This document shows, one piece after another, positions 1 to 7,410 of a stretch of 12,472 nucleotides of DNA (position 1 is the first letter of the stretch; every line of letters starts with the position of its first letter). A model generated the notes under the pieces. It searched no databases, had not been told where the DNA came from, and saw nothing but the letters and a program-made list of their open reading frames with translations. A program made the position numbers and the translations under genes. This DNA is from Bacillota bacterium (GTDB lineage Bacteria > Bacillota > Clostridia > Oscillospirales > Acutalibacteraceae). The DNA lies in NCBI GenBank assembly GCA_023391275.1, contig JAEWBE010000095.1:1-12472 (forward strand). Direction: 5' to 3'.

Positions 1-875
1 ACCTTCGGGTGCACCATGCCGCAGCCGAGAATTTCAATCCAGCCCTCGCCCTTGCAAAGACGGCAACCTTCGCCGTGGCAGTTAAAGCACTGCACGTCAA
101 CTTCGGCGGAAGGTTCAGTAAATGGAAAATGATGCGGACGGAAGCGGACAACGGAATCTTCCCCGTACATGCGTTTGACGAAAGTTTCCAGTGTGCCTTT
201 TAAATCTGCAAACGTAATTCCCTTGTCGACAACAAGACCTTCGATCTGATGGAATAAAGGGGAATGTGTGGCATCCACAGCATCGGAACGGTATACTCTG
301 CCCGGCGAAATAATGCGAATCGGCGGTTTTTGCTTCTCCATCACGCGCACCTGAACCGGGGAAGTCTGTGTGCGGAGCAAAATATTTTCGTTGATATAGA
401 AGGTATCCTGCGTGTCCCTCGCCGGGTGATCTTTCGGAATGTTGAGTGCTTCGAAATTATAATAGTCGTACTCAACTTCCGGTCCTTCAACAATGTCAAA
501 TCCCATGCCGACAAAAATTTCCTTAATTGCGTCGAGTTCTATGCTGAGAGGATGCTTCGCGCCAAGTTCGTGGTGAATTCCCGGCAGGGTAACGTCGATT
601 TTTTCGCGCTCAAGCTGCTGAAGGGTTTCTTCTTCTTTCAGTTCAGCGGCACGCTTTATCAAGTCCTGTTCGATGAAGGAGCGGACTTCATTGGCCAGCT
701 GACCGATCTTCGGGCGCTCCTCATTGGAAAGTCCGCCCATTTGCTTTAGGATAGAGGTCAGCTCTCCCTTTTTTCCAAGATACTTAATCCGCAGATTTTC
801 CAGAATCTGCTGGCCTTTCGCTTCATTCAGCTCACGCATGGCATTTTCACGGATTGCCTCAAGTTGCTGCTTCAT
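1..875 (-). CDS. pheS: Phenylalanine--tRNA ligase alpha subunit, 3' end outside the window
   Basis: PheS forms the (alpha-beta)2 cytoplasmic enzyme with PheT and charges tRNA-Phe with phenylalanine. About 291 codons are visible; bacterial PheS is usually 330-350 residues, so only the C-terminal end is missing. The N-terminal part (about residues 1-85) is the charged helical, tRNA-binding coiled-coil region. The class II catalytic core follows, with EGPEVEYDYYNFEALN, the HPARDTQDTFY segment, RVYRSDAVDATHSPLFHQ, HHFPFTEPSAEVDV and GWIEILGCGMVHP, all typical of PheS. A CxxC-x4-CxxC cluster lies just before GWIEI; paired cysteines occur at this place in some PheS proteins and may bind metal. The start is the ATG at 873-875, preceded by the strong site GAAAGGAAGG (884-893). 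Regulation is by the T-box leader just upstream. pheT would be expected beyond the left edge. Confidence 0.96.
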   Translation of the reverse strand, partial: MKQQLEAIRENAMRELNEAKGQQILENLRIKYLGKKGELTSILKQMGGLSNEERPKIGQLANEVRSFIEQDLIKRAAELKEEETLQQLEREKIDVTLPGIHHELGAKHPLSIELDAIKEIFVGMGFDIVEGPEVEYDYYNFEALNIPKDHPARDTQDTFYINENILLRTQTSPVQVRVMEKQKPPIRIISPGRVYRSDAVDATHSPLFHQIEGLVVDKGITFADLKGTLETFVKRMYGEDSVVRFRPHHFPFTEPSAEVDVQCFNCHGEGCRLCKGEGWIEILGCGMVHPK

Positions 876-922
876 TACAGAATCCTTCCTTTCAATTATA
901 AGAAATGGTTTTTAAACAAAAT

Positions 923-960
923 AAAAAAGCCTGCATCCCAGCAAAGGGACGAAAGCTTTC
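923..960 (-). terminator. T-box-controlled terminator of pheS
   Basis: On the minus strand, AAAGC (959-955) pairs with GCTTT, and CGTCCC pairs with GGGATG around a TTTGCT loop, with a 3x3 internal loop between the two helices. A run of six T (928-923) follows. It lies directly after the T-box motif, as required for a switch that stops transcription when tRNA-Phe is charged. Confidence 0.9.
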
Positions 961-1153
961 ACTCCGTGGTACCACCCTAATTAAACTCTGAGGCCCATAA
1001 CGGAGCCAGCCGTCGCGGCTTACTAAAAGGTTCAGCCGTGCCACTCAAAAGGGAACTTCTCCTTTTCAGCTCACAAGCGTGTTTTCAGCCGCGGCACGCT
1101 CTCTCTTGGCAAGCAGGGAAAAGGGTACTTCCTTTATCATCGTGTTATCATAA
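923..1153 (-). promoter_or_regulatory. T-box riboswitch leader of pheS
   Basis: On the minus strand the conserved T-box AGGGTGGTACCACG lies at 978-965, followed by a terminator (960-923) and then pheS. T-boxes bind the cognate tRNA: an uncharged tRNA pairs with a specifier codon in stem I and, through its NCCA end, with a UGGN bulge, which stabilises an antiterminator. Here the bulge reads TGGT (974-971), pairing with ACCA, consistent with the A discriminator base of tRNA-Phe. Upstream, an AGAGAG element lies near 1100-1107, and a candidate specifier TTC (Phe) lies at 1055-1053 within GAAGTTCCC, followed by TTTTGAGTGG. The T-box and terminator are clear; the exact stem I fold and the 5' end are inferred. 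This 318-base stretch between pheS and the regulator gene holds no protein gene. Confidence 0.95.
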
Positions 1154-1159
1154 TAATTA

Positions 1160-1188
1160 ATAATATCACTTCTATGTGTAAATTGCAA
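1160..1188 (-). promoter_or_regulatory. Sigma-A-type promoter of pheS
   Basis: On the minus strand, TTGCAA (1188-1183) and TATTAT (1165-1160) are separated by exactly 17 bases. Transcription would begin near 1153, giving a leader long enough for stem I, the antiterminator and the terminator. It begins only 5 bases past the stop codon of the upstream regulator gene. Confidence 0.6.
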
Positions 1189-1193
1189 GCGAA

Positions 1194-2192
1194 TTATTTG
1201 CCTATGGGGCATAATCCGGTCGAATGCCGCACAATCAGTTCCGGCTTCAGCAGCAGCTTGCTGATACTTACGCCGCCGATCAGCTCCTCCAGCATCATGA
1301 AAGCACTTTTACCGATTGCAACCCTGTCCTGCCGAATGGTGGTCAATGTGGGCGTAAGGTGCTGGGCGATGGGCAGATCATCAAAGCCGGTTACGCTCAT
1401 GTCCTCCGGTACACGTTTACCCAAGCGGCTCAGTTCTGCCAAAACGCCGGAAGCAATTAAATCACTGGCACATACAATAGCGGTTGCGCCGTTTTGCAGG
1501 AAGCTGTTCACATGGTCTTTTGCGCATTCCGGTACATAGTAACCGTTCGCAATCAGTGCCGGATCAATTTCAAGGGCATATCTGGCCATACTCTGCGTAA
1601 AAGCCAGTTGCCTTTCCTCGGTAACCATACTGTTTTTAGACCCGTTCAGAAGTGCGATGCGTTTGTGGCCGTTGTCCACAAGGTGTTTGATGGCCAGATC
1701 AATTCCGTTATATCCGTCCGTACCAACATATCCAACATGTTTGTTCGGAATATAATTATCAAGCAGCACGGTCGGGACCGTTGTTTTATAAAGCTGTTTA
1801 ATATAGTCGTCATGAAGGGCGAAACCCAGTAAAAATGCACCGCTGTAGCCATATTTAAGCATAAAGGAATCAAATTTTTCCTGTGTTTGCAGGTTCAGAT
1901 TGGAAGGGATGACCGCTACGTCACAGTGTCGTCTGGCAGCATTCAGCTTAAAACCCACAATAATTTCATAACCGAACTGGTCAATATTCTCATACTCCAT
2001 GTTTTCTATTAGAATGCAAACTTTACGTTGATTGAGTCTTTGCACTTTTTTTGAGGCGTAACCCATTTCAACGGCAGTGTCCAGTACAAGCTGGCGCATT
2101 TCCTCGCTGATATCACTGGCACCGTTTAATCCCTTGGAAACGGTGCTTACCGCAATTCCAAGGTTATTTGCAATGTCTTTCATCGTTGGCAT
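1194..2192 (-). CDS. LacI-family transcriptional regulator
   Basis: A 332-residue protein of usual LacI/GalR length. Residues 4-24 form the helix-turn-helix (MKDIANNLGIAVSTVSKGLN; the family usually has SRVLN), followed by SDISEEMRQLVLDTAVEMGY and a hinge near 46-56 that lacks the usual AR-x-L pattern. The rest is a periplasmic-binding-protein-like effector domain with YVGTDGYNGIDLAIKHL, GHKRIALL, VCASDLIASGVLAEL and VTGFDDLPIAQHLTPTLTTI. The start is set at the ATG at 2192-2190, which has TGAGGG about 5 bases upstream; an ATG four codons earlier is possible but has no better site. It is divergent from malQ-glgP, so it most likely controls alpha-glucan use, probably as a repressor answering to a sugar. 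Target and ligand are inference. No terminator separates it from the pheS promoter. Confidence 0.93.
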   Translation of the reverse strand: MPTMKDIANNLGIAVSTVSKGLNGASDISEEMRQLVLDTAVEMGYASKKVQRLNQRKVCILIENMEYENIDQFGYEIIVGFKLNAARRHCDVAVIPSNLNLQTQEKFDSFMLKYGYSGAFLLGFALHDDYIKQLYKTTVPTVLLDNYIPNKHVGYVGTDGYNGIDLAIKHLVDNGHKRIALLNGSKNSMVTEERQLAFTQSMARYALEIDPALIANGYYVPECAKDHVNSFLQNGATAIVCASDLIASGVLAELSRLGKRVPEDMSVTGFDDLPIAQHLTPTLTTIRQDRVAIGKSAFMMLEELIGGVSISKLLLKPELIVRHSTGLCPIGK

Positions 2193-2220
2193 GGTATCCC
2201 TCATTTCTCATTTAATTTCA

Positions 2221-2250
2221 AGTATATACTGGAATCCCTGAGGATTTCAA
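2221..2250 (-). promoter_or_regulatory. Candidate promoter of the LacI-family gene
   Basis: On the minus strand, TTGAAA (2250-2245) and TATACT (2226-2221) are 18 bases apart, ending about 28 bases before the chosen start codon. The -35 box matches the consensus in 5 of 6 positions. The copy of TGTTCCGAAA at 2256-2265 sits immediately upstream of it. Confidence 0.45.
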
Positions 2251-2255
2251 TACTT

Positions 2256-2265
2256 TGTTCCGAAA
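2256..2265 (+). promoter_or_regulatory. Candidate operator element, copy 1 (TGTTCCGAAA)
   Basis: TGTTCCGAAA on the plus strand differs in one base from TGTTTCGAAA on the minus strand at 2395-2386. The two copies are in inverted orientation, one near each divergent promoter. LacI-family operators are commonly short palindromes with a central CG, which fits. Binding is an inference. Confidence 0.3.
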
Positions 2266-2346
2266 AAGCTTAAATATTTCTATGGAATGAATTATTTGAA
2301 AGAGGAATACCGTTAGTTCGCTTTGAGAGAAAAAATATCAATCCTA

Positions 2347-2375
2347 TTGACACTATAGTAATAAAATGGTATTAT
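2347..2375 (+). promoter_or_regulatory. Sigma-A promoter of malQ-glgP
   Basis: A consensus TTGACA (2347-2352) and TATTAT (2370-2375) are separated by exactly 17 bases. Transcription would start near 2382, leaving an untranslated leader of about 118 bases before malQ. It is the strongest promoter-like sequence in the 307-base region between the regulator gene and malQ, a region with no other gene. Confidence 0.75.
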
Positions 2376-2385
2376 TCAAAAAGTA

Positions 2386-2395
2386 TTTCGAAACA
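2386..2395 (-). promoter_or_regulatory. Candidate operator element, copy 2 (TGTTTCGAAA)
   Basis: The plus strand has a perfect 8-base palindrome TTTCGAAA (2386-2393), with partial symmetry continuing outward (AGTA...CATT). It lies just after the predicted malQ transcription start, a usual place for a repressor to block transcription. It pairs with the similar element at 2256-2265. A weaker related string, CATTACGAAA, follows at 2394-2403. Confidence 0.4.
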
Positions 2396-2499
2396 TTACG
2401 AAAAAAATATGGAAGAATAATAAAAATCATATAAAATCCAGTCGTTATTTGATCGGGTATTGCCGCATGTCTCTATCTTTTATGATAAGGGTGAATGAA

Positions 2500-4002
2500 A
2501 TGCCGCGAAACATAAAAACAAAGCAGCTCCCGCGTGGTGCGGGCATATTGCTCCCGGTGAGCAGTCTCCCTTCCGATTATGGAATAGGAACCTTTGGGGA
2601 TGAAGCATTCCTGTTTATTGACTTTCTGAAACAAGCCGGGCAGAAGTACTGGCAGGTTCTTCCTATCGGTCCTACCGGCTTTGGCGACAGCCCGTACCAG
2701 TCGTTTTCCGCTTTTGCGGGGAATCCGTATTTCATTGACCCGGGCATTTTAATTCGGGAGGGACTCTTAACAGCCGAGGAAGCGGATAGCTGTGACTGGG
2801 GTGATAATCCTGCCAATGTAGACTATGCGAAGCTGTTCCACTCCCGATTTAAACTATTACATACCGCTTTTTTGAGAAGTGAGCATGGCTGCAAGAAAGA
2901 ATTTCTGGCTTTTTGTAAGGAAAATATATACTGGCTGGATGACTACTGCCTTTTTATGTCGTTAAAATTTCAATTTGACAATCAATCCTGGCTGCACTGG
3001 CCGGAAAAAATTCGTTTCCATGAGCCCGAAGCGGCGGAAGCCTGTTCCCGCCAGTTAAAAAATGAAACGGAGTTTTGGAAGTTCTGCCAGTTCAAATTTT
3101 TTGAACAGTGGAATAAAGTGAAGGAATATGCCAATCAAAACGACATCCGGATTATTGGGGATATTCCAATCTATGCCGCGCTGGACAGCGCGGATGTCTG
3201 GGCGCACAGCGGCCTGTTTCAGCTTGATGCGGATCGCAGGCCGGTCATGGTGGCCGGAGTTCCGCCCGACGCTTTTTCAAAAGACGGCCAGCTTTGGGGG
3301 AATCCACTGTATGACTGGGATGCTATGGAGCGGGATGGCTTTGACTGGTGGAAACAGAGAATGGCGTATTCCGCAAAAAGGTATGATGTGATCCGCATTG
3401 ACCATTTTATCGGAGTGGTACGCTATTATGCGATTCCCGCAGGGAACTCCACCGCCGCCGGCGGCAGATGGCTCCCCGGGCCGGGCAGCAGTCTGACCGA
3501 TGCGATTGATTCCGCAATCGGCAGCGCTCATGTGATTGCGGAGGATTTGGGCGTTGTGGTTCCACAGGTGAGAAGGCTGCTGAATCGAACAGGGTACCCC
3601 GGGATGAAAGTTCTTCAGTTTGCTTTTGACGGCAACCCACAAAATGATCATCTTCCACATAATTATATACAGAACATGGTTGTTTACGGCGGCACGCATG
3701 ACAACGAAACACTGGTGGGGTTTGCTGCTGCGATGAAGGCAAAGAACGCATGGTTCGCAAAAGAGTATCTGGGCGTAAAACGAAAAAAAGATATTCCCGC
3801 GGCGCTGATCAGGGCGGCTTATGAAAGTGTTGCAAACACGGCTGTTTTTCAGGCGCAGGATATTTTATTTCTCCCAGGCAGCGCCAGACTCAACTTTCCT
3901 TCCACAATCGGAACTAATTGGAAGTGGAGGCTGGAAAAGGGTCAGCTGACGGCCAAACTTGCGCAGCGGCTGAATTGTTTGACGAAGGTTTATGGCAGAT
4001 GA
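2500..4002 (+). CDS. malQ: 4-alpha-glucanotransferase (amylomaltase, GH77)
   Basis: This cytoplasmic enzyme cuts an alpha-1,4 bond in a maltodextrin and moves the fragment to another glucan, releasing glucose and making chains long enough for a phosphorylase. The 500-residue product has normal family length. N-terminal motifs include RGAGILLPVSSLPSDYGIG and the segment GFGDSPYQSFSAFAGNPYFID. The GH77 catalytic triad is intact: nucleophile D301 in RIDHF, acid/base E348 in AEDLG, and D401 in THDNET. The DAFSKDGQLWGNPLYDW segment is also typical. The start is the ATG at 2500, with AAGGGTGA 5 bases upstream; in-frame ATGs at 2449, 2467 and 2482 lack a good site and would extend the usual N-terminus. 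glgP follows after 30 bases, so the two form an operon. Confidence 0.97.
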   Translation: MPRNIKTKQLPRGAGILLPVSSLPSDYGIGTFGDEAFLFIDFLKQAGQKYWQVLPIGPTGFGDSPYQSFSAFAGNPYFIDPGILIREGLLTAEEADSCDWGDNPANVDYAKLFHSRFKLLHTAFLRSEHGCKKEFLAFCKENIYWLDDYCLFMSLKFQFDNQSWLHWPEKIRFHEPEAAEACSRQLKNETEFWKFCQFKFFEQWNKVKEYANQNDIRIIGDIPIYAALDSADVWAHSGLFQLDADRRPVMVAGVPPDAFSKDGQLWGNPLYDWDAMERDGFDWWKQRMAYSAKRYDVIRIDHFIGVVRYYAIPAGNSTAAGGRWLPGPGSSLTDAIDSAIGSAHVIAEDLGVVVPQVRRLLNRTGYPGMKVLQFAFDGNPQNDHLPHNYIQNMVVYGGTHDNETLVGFAAAMKAKNAWFAKEYLGVKRKKDIPAALIRAAYESVANTAVFQAQDILFLPGSARLNFPSTIGTNWKWRLEKGQLTAKLAQRLNCLTKVYGR

Positions 4003-4032
4003 TTTTCTGTATTACGAAAGGAATAGGTTCTG

Positions 4033-6366
4033 ATGAATACGTTTAAAAATGACATTTTAAGCATTCTGGAACTTGATTATGGAAAAAGTATAAAAAATGC
4101 CGGTACAATTGAGCTTTACAGTGCCGTTTCCCGTGCAGCCATGAAGAACATCAGAGCCAAATGGCAGGCGCCTGTCACCAGTAAAAAAGCATGCTATTTT
4201 TCAGCGGAATTTTTAACCGGCAGATTAATTTACAGCAACTTGTTAAACCTTGGTCTGTTAAATCAGCTGGCCGAGCTTTTTAATGAAAATAATATCGATG
4301 TCGGTATTTTTGAGGAGATTGAAGATGCGGCGCTCGGGAACGGCGGTCTTGGCCGGCTCGCGGCCTGTTTTCTGGATTCCGCCGCAACACAGGGTATTGT
4401 ATTGAACGGATATGGAATCCGTTATAAATACGGCCTTTTTAAGCAGTATTTTGAGAACGGTTTCCAAAAAGAAACCGCGGATGACTGGCAGCGCTTTGGC
4501 GATCCATGGTCTATACGCCGGGAAGACGAAAAGGTTAAGGTAACATTCAGGGATCAGACGGTATACGCCGTTCCTTACGACATGCCGGTAATCGGTTATG
4601 GTGCGGAAACATTCAACACACTCCGACTGTGGCAGGCGGAACCGGTTCATGAATTCGATTTTACGCTTTTTAATGACCAGAAATTCGAGCAGGCGGTTCG
4701 TGAAAAAAACAATGCGGAGGCAATTTCCAGTGTCCTGTACCCGAACGATGAGTCGGATAAAGGAAAAAGACTCAGGCTGAAGCAGCAATACTTTTTTTCA
4801 AGCGCCTCTTTGCAGGATATGATCCGAACCTATAAGATAAAATACGGCTGCGATTTTTCCCATTTTTCCGATGAATACGCAATTCAGCTGAATGATACCC
4901 ATCCGGTGGTTTCTATTCCGGAATTAATTCGTTTGCTTACCGATGAGGGAATTTCTTTCCGCAGGGCGCTTAAAATTGCAAAGCAGACCTTTGCTTATAC
5001 AAACCATACCATTATGGCGGAAGCTTTGGAGAAGTGGGATGTTAAGCTCTTTAAATCGGTCCTCCCAAATGTGTACCGTTTTGTCGTCATGATCGGGAAA
5101 GCACTGCAAAAAGAACTTTCTGTTATGGAAATTTCTAGCGATGCGCAGAAAAACTATCTGATTATCGATGACAACAATAAAATTCACATGGCACATCTGG
5201 CAGTGTTTGCAACGCACTCCACCAACGGAGTTGCACAGATTCACACGGATCTTTTAAAGAGCTCAGTGCTGAAAGAGTGGTACGCGCTCTATCCGGAACG
5301 GTTTAACAACAAAACCAACGGCATCACACAGCGTCGGTGGCTTTCACTTTCCAATATGGAACTGTCCGGCTTTATTAATGATAAAATCGGTTCCGCCTGG
5401 GTTACCAATTTGGATAAGCTAAAAAATTTAGAGCAATTCAAAGACAGCCCTGATGCGATTGGCCAGTTTGCGCAAATCAAGCGGATAAAAAAGCAACAGC
5501 TCGCTGATTATATAAAAAGACACGATGGAATTCAGCTTAATCCTGATTTTATTTTCGATGTTCAGGTGAAGCGCCTTCATGAATACAAGCGCCAGCTCTT
5601 AAATGCTTTTTCAATTCTGGATTTTTATTTTGGGCTGAAGGATGGCCGAATCAAAGATTTTAATCCTACGGTTTTTATTTTTGGGGGAAAGGCGGCTCCG
5701 GGATATTACAGGGCAAAAGGAATTATTAAGTTTATCAATGAAATTGCCCTGTGTGTAAATCGGGATTCTGCTGTAAATGATAAAATGCAGATTGTGTTCC
5801 TTCCAAATTATAATGTGTCTTACGCTGAAAAAATAATGCCTGCCGCGGATATTTCCGAACAAATTTCAACTGCGGGCACTGAAGCGTCCGGTACAAGCAA
5901 CATGAAATTTATGCTGAACGGTGCGGTTACGCTGGGAACCTATGACGGAGCCAATGTAGAAATTGTGGAGCAGGCCGGGGAAGAGAATAATTATATTTTT
6001 GGCGCGCGTGTGCAGGAGCTTGAACAAATCGCGGATTCTTACAATCCAAAGGAACTGTATGACCGCAATCCAAGGATTCAGGCAGTGGTCGACACTCTGG
6101 TTGACGGTACGTTTGATGACGGTGGCACCGGCATGTTCCGGGAACTGTACACCTCCCTTTTAACCGGGGCAAGCTGGCACAGGGCCGATCATTATTATCT
6201 GCTTTATGATTTCCTCTCCTATTGTGATGAAAAATTAAAAGCCAATGCGGATTACTCAGACCGCTTCCGCTTTACACGAAAGTGCTTCCTCAACACAGCG
6301 AACGCCGGTAAATTTTCGAGCGACAGAACGATAAAGCAGTATGCCGAGAAAATTTGGGGCATGTAA
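4033..6366 (+). CDS. glgP: Glycogen/maltodextrin phosphorylase (GT35)
   Basis: A PLP-dependent cytoplasmic enzyme that releases glucose-1-phosphate from the non-reducing ends of alpha-1,4-glucans. At 777 residues it is of ordinary bacterial length. Family motifs run through the protein: AALGNGGLGRLAACFLDS, DDWQRFGDPW, QLNDTHP, TNHTIMAEALEKWDV, NNKTNGITQRRWL, VQVKRLHEYKRQLLN, GGKAAPGY, and GTEASGTSNMKFMLNG, where K625 is the expected PLP lysine, followed by GTYDGANVEI. Nothing essential looks missing. AAAGGA lies about 10 bases before the ATG. It is probably co-transcribed with malQ under the LacI-family regulator. Whether glycogen or imported maltodextrin is the main substrate cannot be read from the sequence; the symbol malP would suit the latter. 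Confidence 0.97.
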   Translation: MNTFKNDILSILELDYGKSIKNAGTIELYSAVSRAAMKNIRAKWQAPVTSKKACYFSAEFLTGRLIYSNLLNLGLLNQLAELFNENNIDVGIFEEIEDAALGNGGLGRLAACFLDSAATQGIVLNGYGIRYKYGLFKQYFENGFQKETADDWQRFGDPWSIRREDEKVKVTFRDQTVYAVPYDMPVIGYGAETFNTLRLWQAEPVHEFDFTLFNDQKFEQAVREKNNAEAISSVLYPNDESDKGKRLRLKQQYFFSSASLQDMIRTYKIKYGCDFSHFSDEYAIQLNDTHPVVSIPELIRLLTDEGISFRRALKIAKQTFAYTNHTIMAEALEKWDVKLFKSVLPNVYRFVVMIGKALQKELSVMEISSDAQKNYLIIDDNNKIHMAHLAVFATHSTNGVAQIHTDLLKSSVLKEWYALYPERFNNKTNGITQRRWLSLSNMELSGFINDKIGSAWVTNLDKLKNLEQFKDSPDAIGQFAQIKRIKKQQLADYIKRHDGIQLNPDFIFDVQVKRLHEYKRQLLNAFSILDFYFGLKDGRIKDFNPTVFIFGGKAAPGYYRAKGIIKFINEIALCVNRDSAVNDKMQIVFLPNYNVSYAEKIMPAADISEQISTAGTEASGTSNMKFMLNGAVTLGTYDGANVEIVEQAGEENNYIFGARVQELEQIADSYNPKELYDRNPRIQAVVDTLVDGTFDDGGTGMFRELYTSLLTGASWHRADHYYLLYDFLSYCDEKLKANADYSDRFRFTRKCFLNTANAGKFSSDRTIKQYAEKIWGM

Positions 6367-6410
6367 TATTGAACGGCATGATTTTTATGGTATTTTGCTC
6401 CAATGCCGCG

Positions 6411-6429
6411 GCATATCATTTTGATATGT
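6411..6429 (+). other. Hairpin after glgP, not a clear terminator
   Basis: GCATATCA (6411-6418) and TGATATGT (6422-6429) pair over 8 bases around a TTT loop. No T-run follows, so it is not a standard rho-independent terminator. CGGCAT and ATGCCG near 6374-6408 can form another weak stem. The region may help end or stabilise the malQ-glgP mRNA; no proper terminator was seen between glgP and the next promoter. Confidence 0.35.
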
Positions 6430-6483
6430 GCAAATCCCCGGTAAACCCGCTGTATTATTATGGTTCATATTGCCGGATAGCTG

Positions 6484-6512
6484 TTGTAAAGTAATTCCCG
6501 TTATGATACAAT
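6484..6512 (+). promoter_or_regulatory. Sigma-A-type promoter of the DUF6106-acpS-nnr operon
   Basis: TTGTAA (6484-6489) and TACAAT (6507-6512) are separated by exactly 17 bases. The predicted start near 6519 leaves a leader of about 27 bases that contains the ribosome binding site AGGGGAG at 6532-6538. Confidence 0.65.
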
Positions 6513-6545
6513 ATCTTGTAACAGATGACATAGGGGAGAAAAATA

Positions 6546-7058
6546 ATGGATATCTTTATTGAACAGATTATTAAAAAAAAGTTTGGAACAAAAGATTTTT
6601 TAATCTTTTTGGGTCTGGTTTTGGGTGGATGCATTCTCGTCGTTTTGAGTATGATTTTTATTCCATCTTTAATGATAATTATAGTGATCGGGGTTTGCGT
6701 TGGGGCATATTATCTGGCTACATCCCGAAATCTTGAATATGAATACAGTATCACCAATGGTGATATCACGATTGATAAGATTATCAACCGCCGCAGCAGA
6801 AAAAGGGTCGTTTCCATGGACGCCCATGATGTTGAAACGATGGGGAAATATAACCCGGCGGAACACAGTGCAAAAAGTTATGCGGCCCGGCTGTTTGCCT
6901 GTGAATCGGACGACGGAAAAGATGCCTGGTATTTTGCCGGGAATCTTCCCAATAAAGGGAATGTTTTGGTCGTGTTCAGCCCCAATGAAAAGGTGCTCGC
7001 CGCAATCAAACCATTTCTTTCAAGGCAGGTATCCATCAATGCTTTTGGTAGGAATTGA
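6546..7058 (+). CDS. Small two-segment membrane protein, DUF6106-like
   Basis: A 170-residue protein without a known function. It starts with a short charged segment (MDIFIEQIIKKKFGTKDF), followed by two hydrophobic stretches at about residues 18-38 and 41-58, which look like a membrane hairpin. The rest is a soluble domain with LEYEYSITNGDITIDKIINRR, predicted to face the cytoplasm from the basic RRSRKR run. The overall pattern recalls the clostridial DUF6106 proteins; this assignment is from memory. AGGGGAG lies 7 bases before the ATG. Its last 20 bases overlap the start of acpS in another frame, so translation of the two may be coupled. It is first in an operon of housekeeping genes. Confidence 0.88.
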   Translation: MDIFIEQIIKKKFGTKDFLIFLGLVLGGCILVVLSMIFIPSLMIIIVIGVCVGAYYLATSRNLEYEYSITNGDITIDKIINRRSRKRVVSMDAHDVETMGKYNPAEHSAKSYAARLFACESDDGKDAWYFAGNLPNKGNVLVVFSPNEKVLAAIKPFLSRQVSINAFGRN

Positions 7059-7410
7059 TTTAGTTGAGATTCAGAAAATAGAAAAATCCGTAAAGAATCC
7101 GCGCTTTTGCCGCAGGGTGCTTGGTGCCGCCGAGTACGCTCAGCTGGAAATGCGCGGATTTCCCGTTCAAAGTGTGGCTGCCAGTTTCAGCGCCAAGGAA
7201 GCTTTTTCCAAAGCGTTGGGTACGGGTGTGCGTGGCTTTGCGCTGGAGGAGGTTGAGCTTCTGCGTGGAGTAGACGGAAAGCCCAGCCTTCATTTAAGCG
7301 GCCGGGCGCTGAAGATTGCACAGAAACGAAATCTGGAATTTTCTGTGAGCGTAACTCACACCCGCAATTATGCGGCGGCTGTTGTGATCGGTCAGGAGGC
7401 GGAAGCATGA
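7039..7410 (+). CDS. acpS: Holo-[acyl-carrier-protein] synthase
   Basis: AcpS moves the 4'-phosphopantetheine group of CoA to the conserved serine of acyl carrier protein, making it active for fatty acid synthesis. The 123-residue length is right for the family. GIDLVEI near the N-terminus carries the metal-binding D7, SFSAKEAFSKALGTG holds E54, and VSVTHTRNYAAAVVI closes the domain; all key residues are present. The start is the ATG at 7039, which gives the usual MLLVGID beginning; the frame is open much further upstream, but that part overlaps the previous gene and has no family sequence. The ribosome site is weak (AAGG and AGG around 7022-7029), which fits translational coupling to the upstream gene. 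It overlaps nnr by ATGA. Confidence 0.96.
   Translation: MLLVGIDLVEIQKIEKSVKNPRFCRRVLGAAEYAQLEMRGFPVQSVAASFSAKEAFSKALGTGVRGFALEEVELLRGVDGKPSLHLSGRALKIAQKRNLEFSVSVTHTRNYAAAVVIGQEAEA

Noticed and set aside
264..749. 161-codon open frame on the plus strand within pheS
   Set aside because: Lies opposite the well-matched pheS reading frame and encodes no recognisable protein.
1174..1832. Several plus-strand open frames opposite the LacI-family gene
   Set aside because: The minus-strand frame matches a complete LacI family protein; the others are shadows.
2205..2499. CcpA catabolite-response element near malQ
   Set aside because: No sequence close enough to WTGNAANCGNWNNCA was found by eye.
3277..3760. 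Minus-strand open frames of 117 and 140 codons within malQ
   Set aside because: They overlap the GH77 catalytic core, which is clearly the coding frame.
4033..6366. Possible inactivated phosphorylase
   Set aside because: The PLP lysine and all major family motifs are present and the frame is open to a normal end.
6700..7410. 236-codon frame as a longer acpS
   Set aside because: The extra N-terminal part overlaps the DUF6106-like gene, lacks AcpS sequence, and the family N-terminus begins at 7039.
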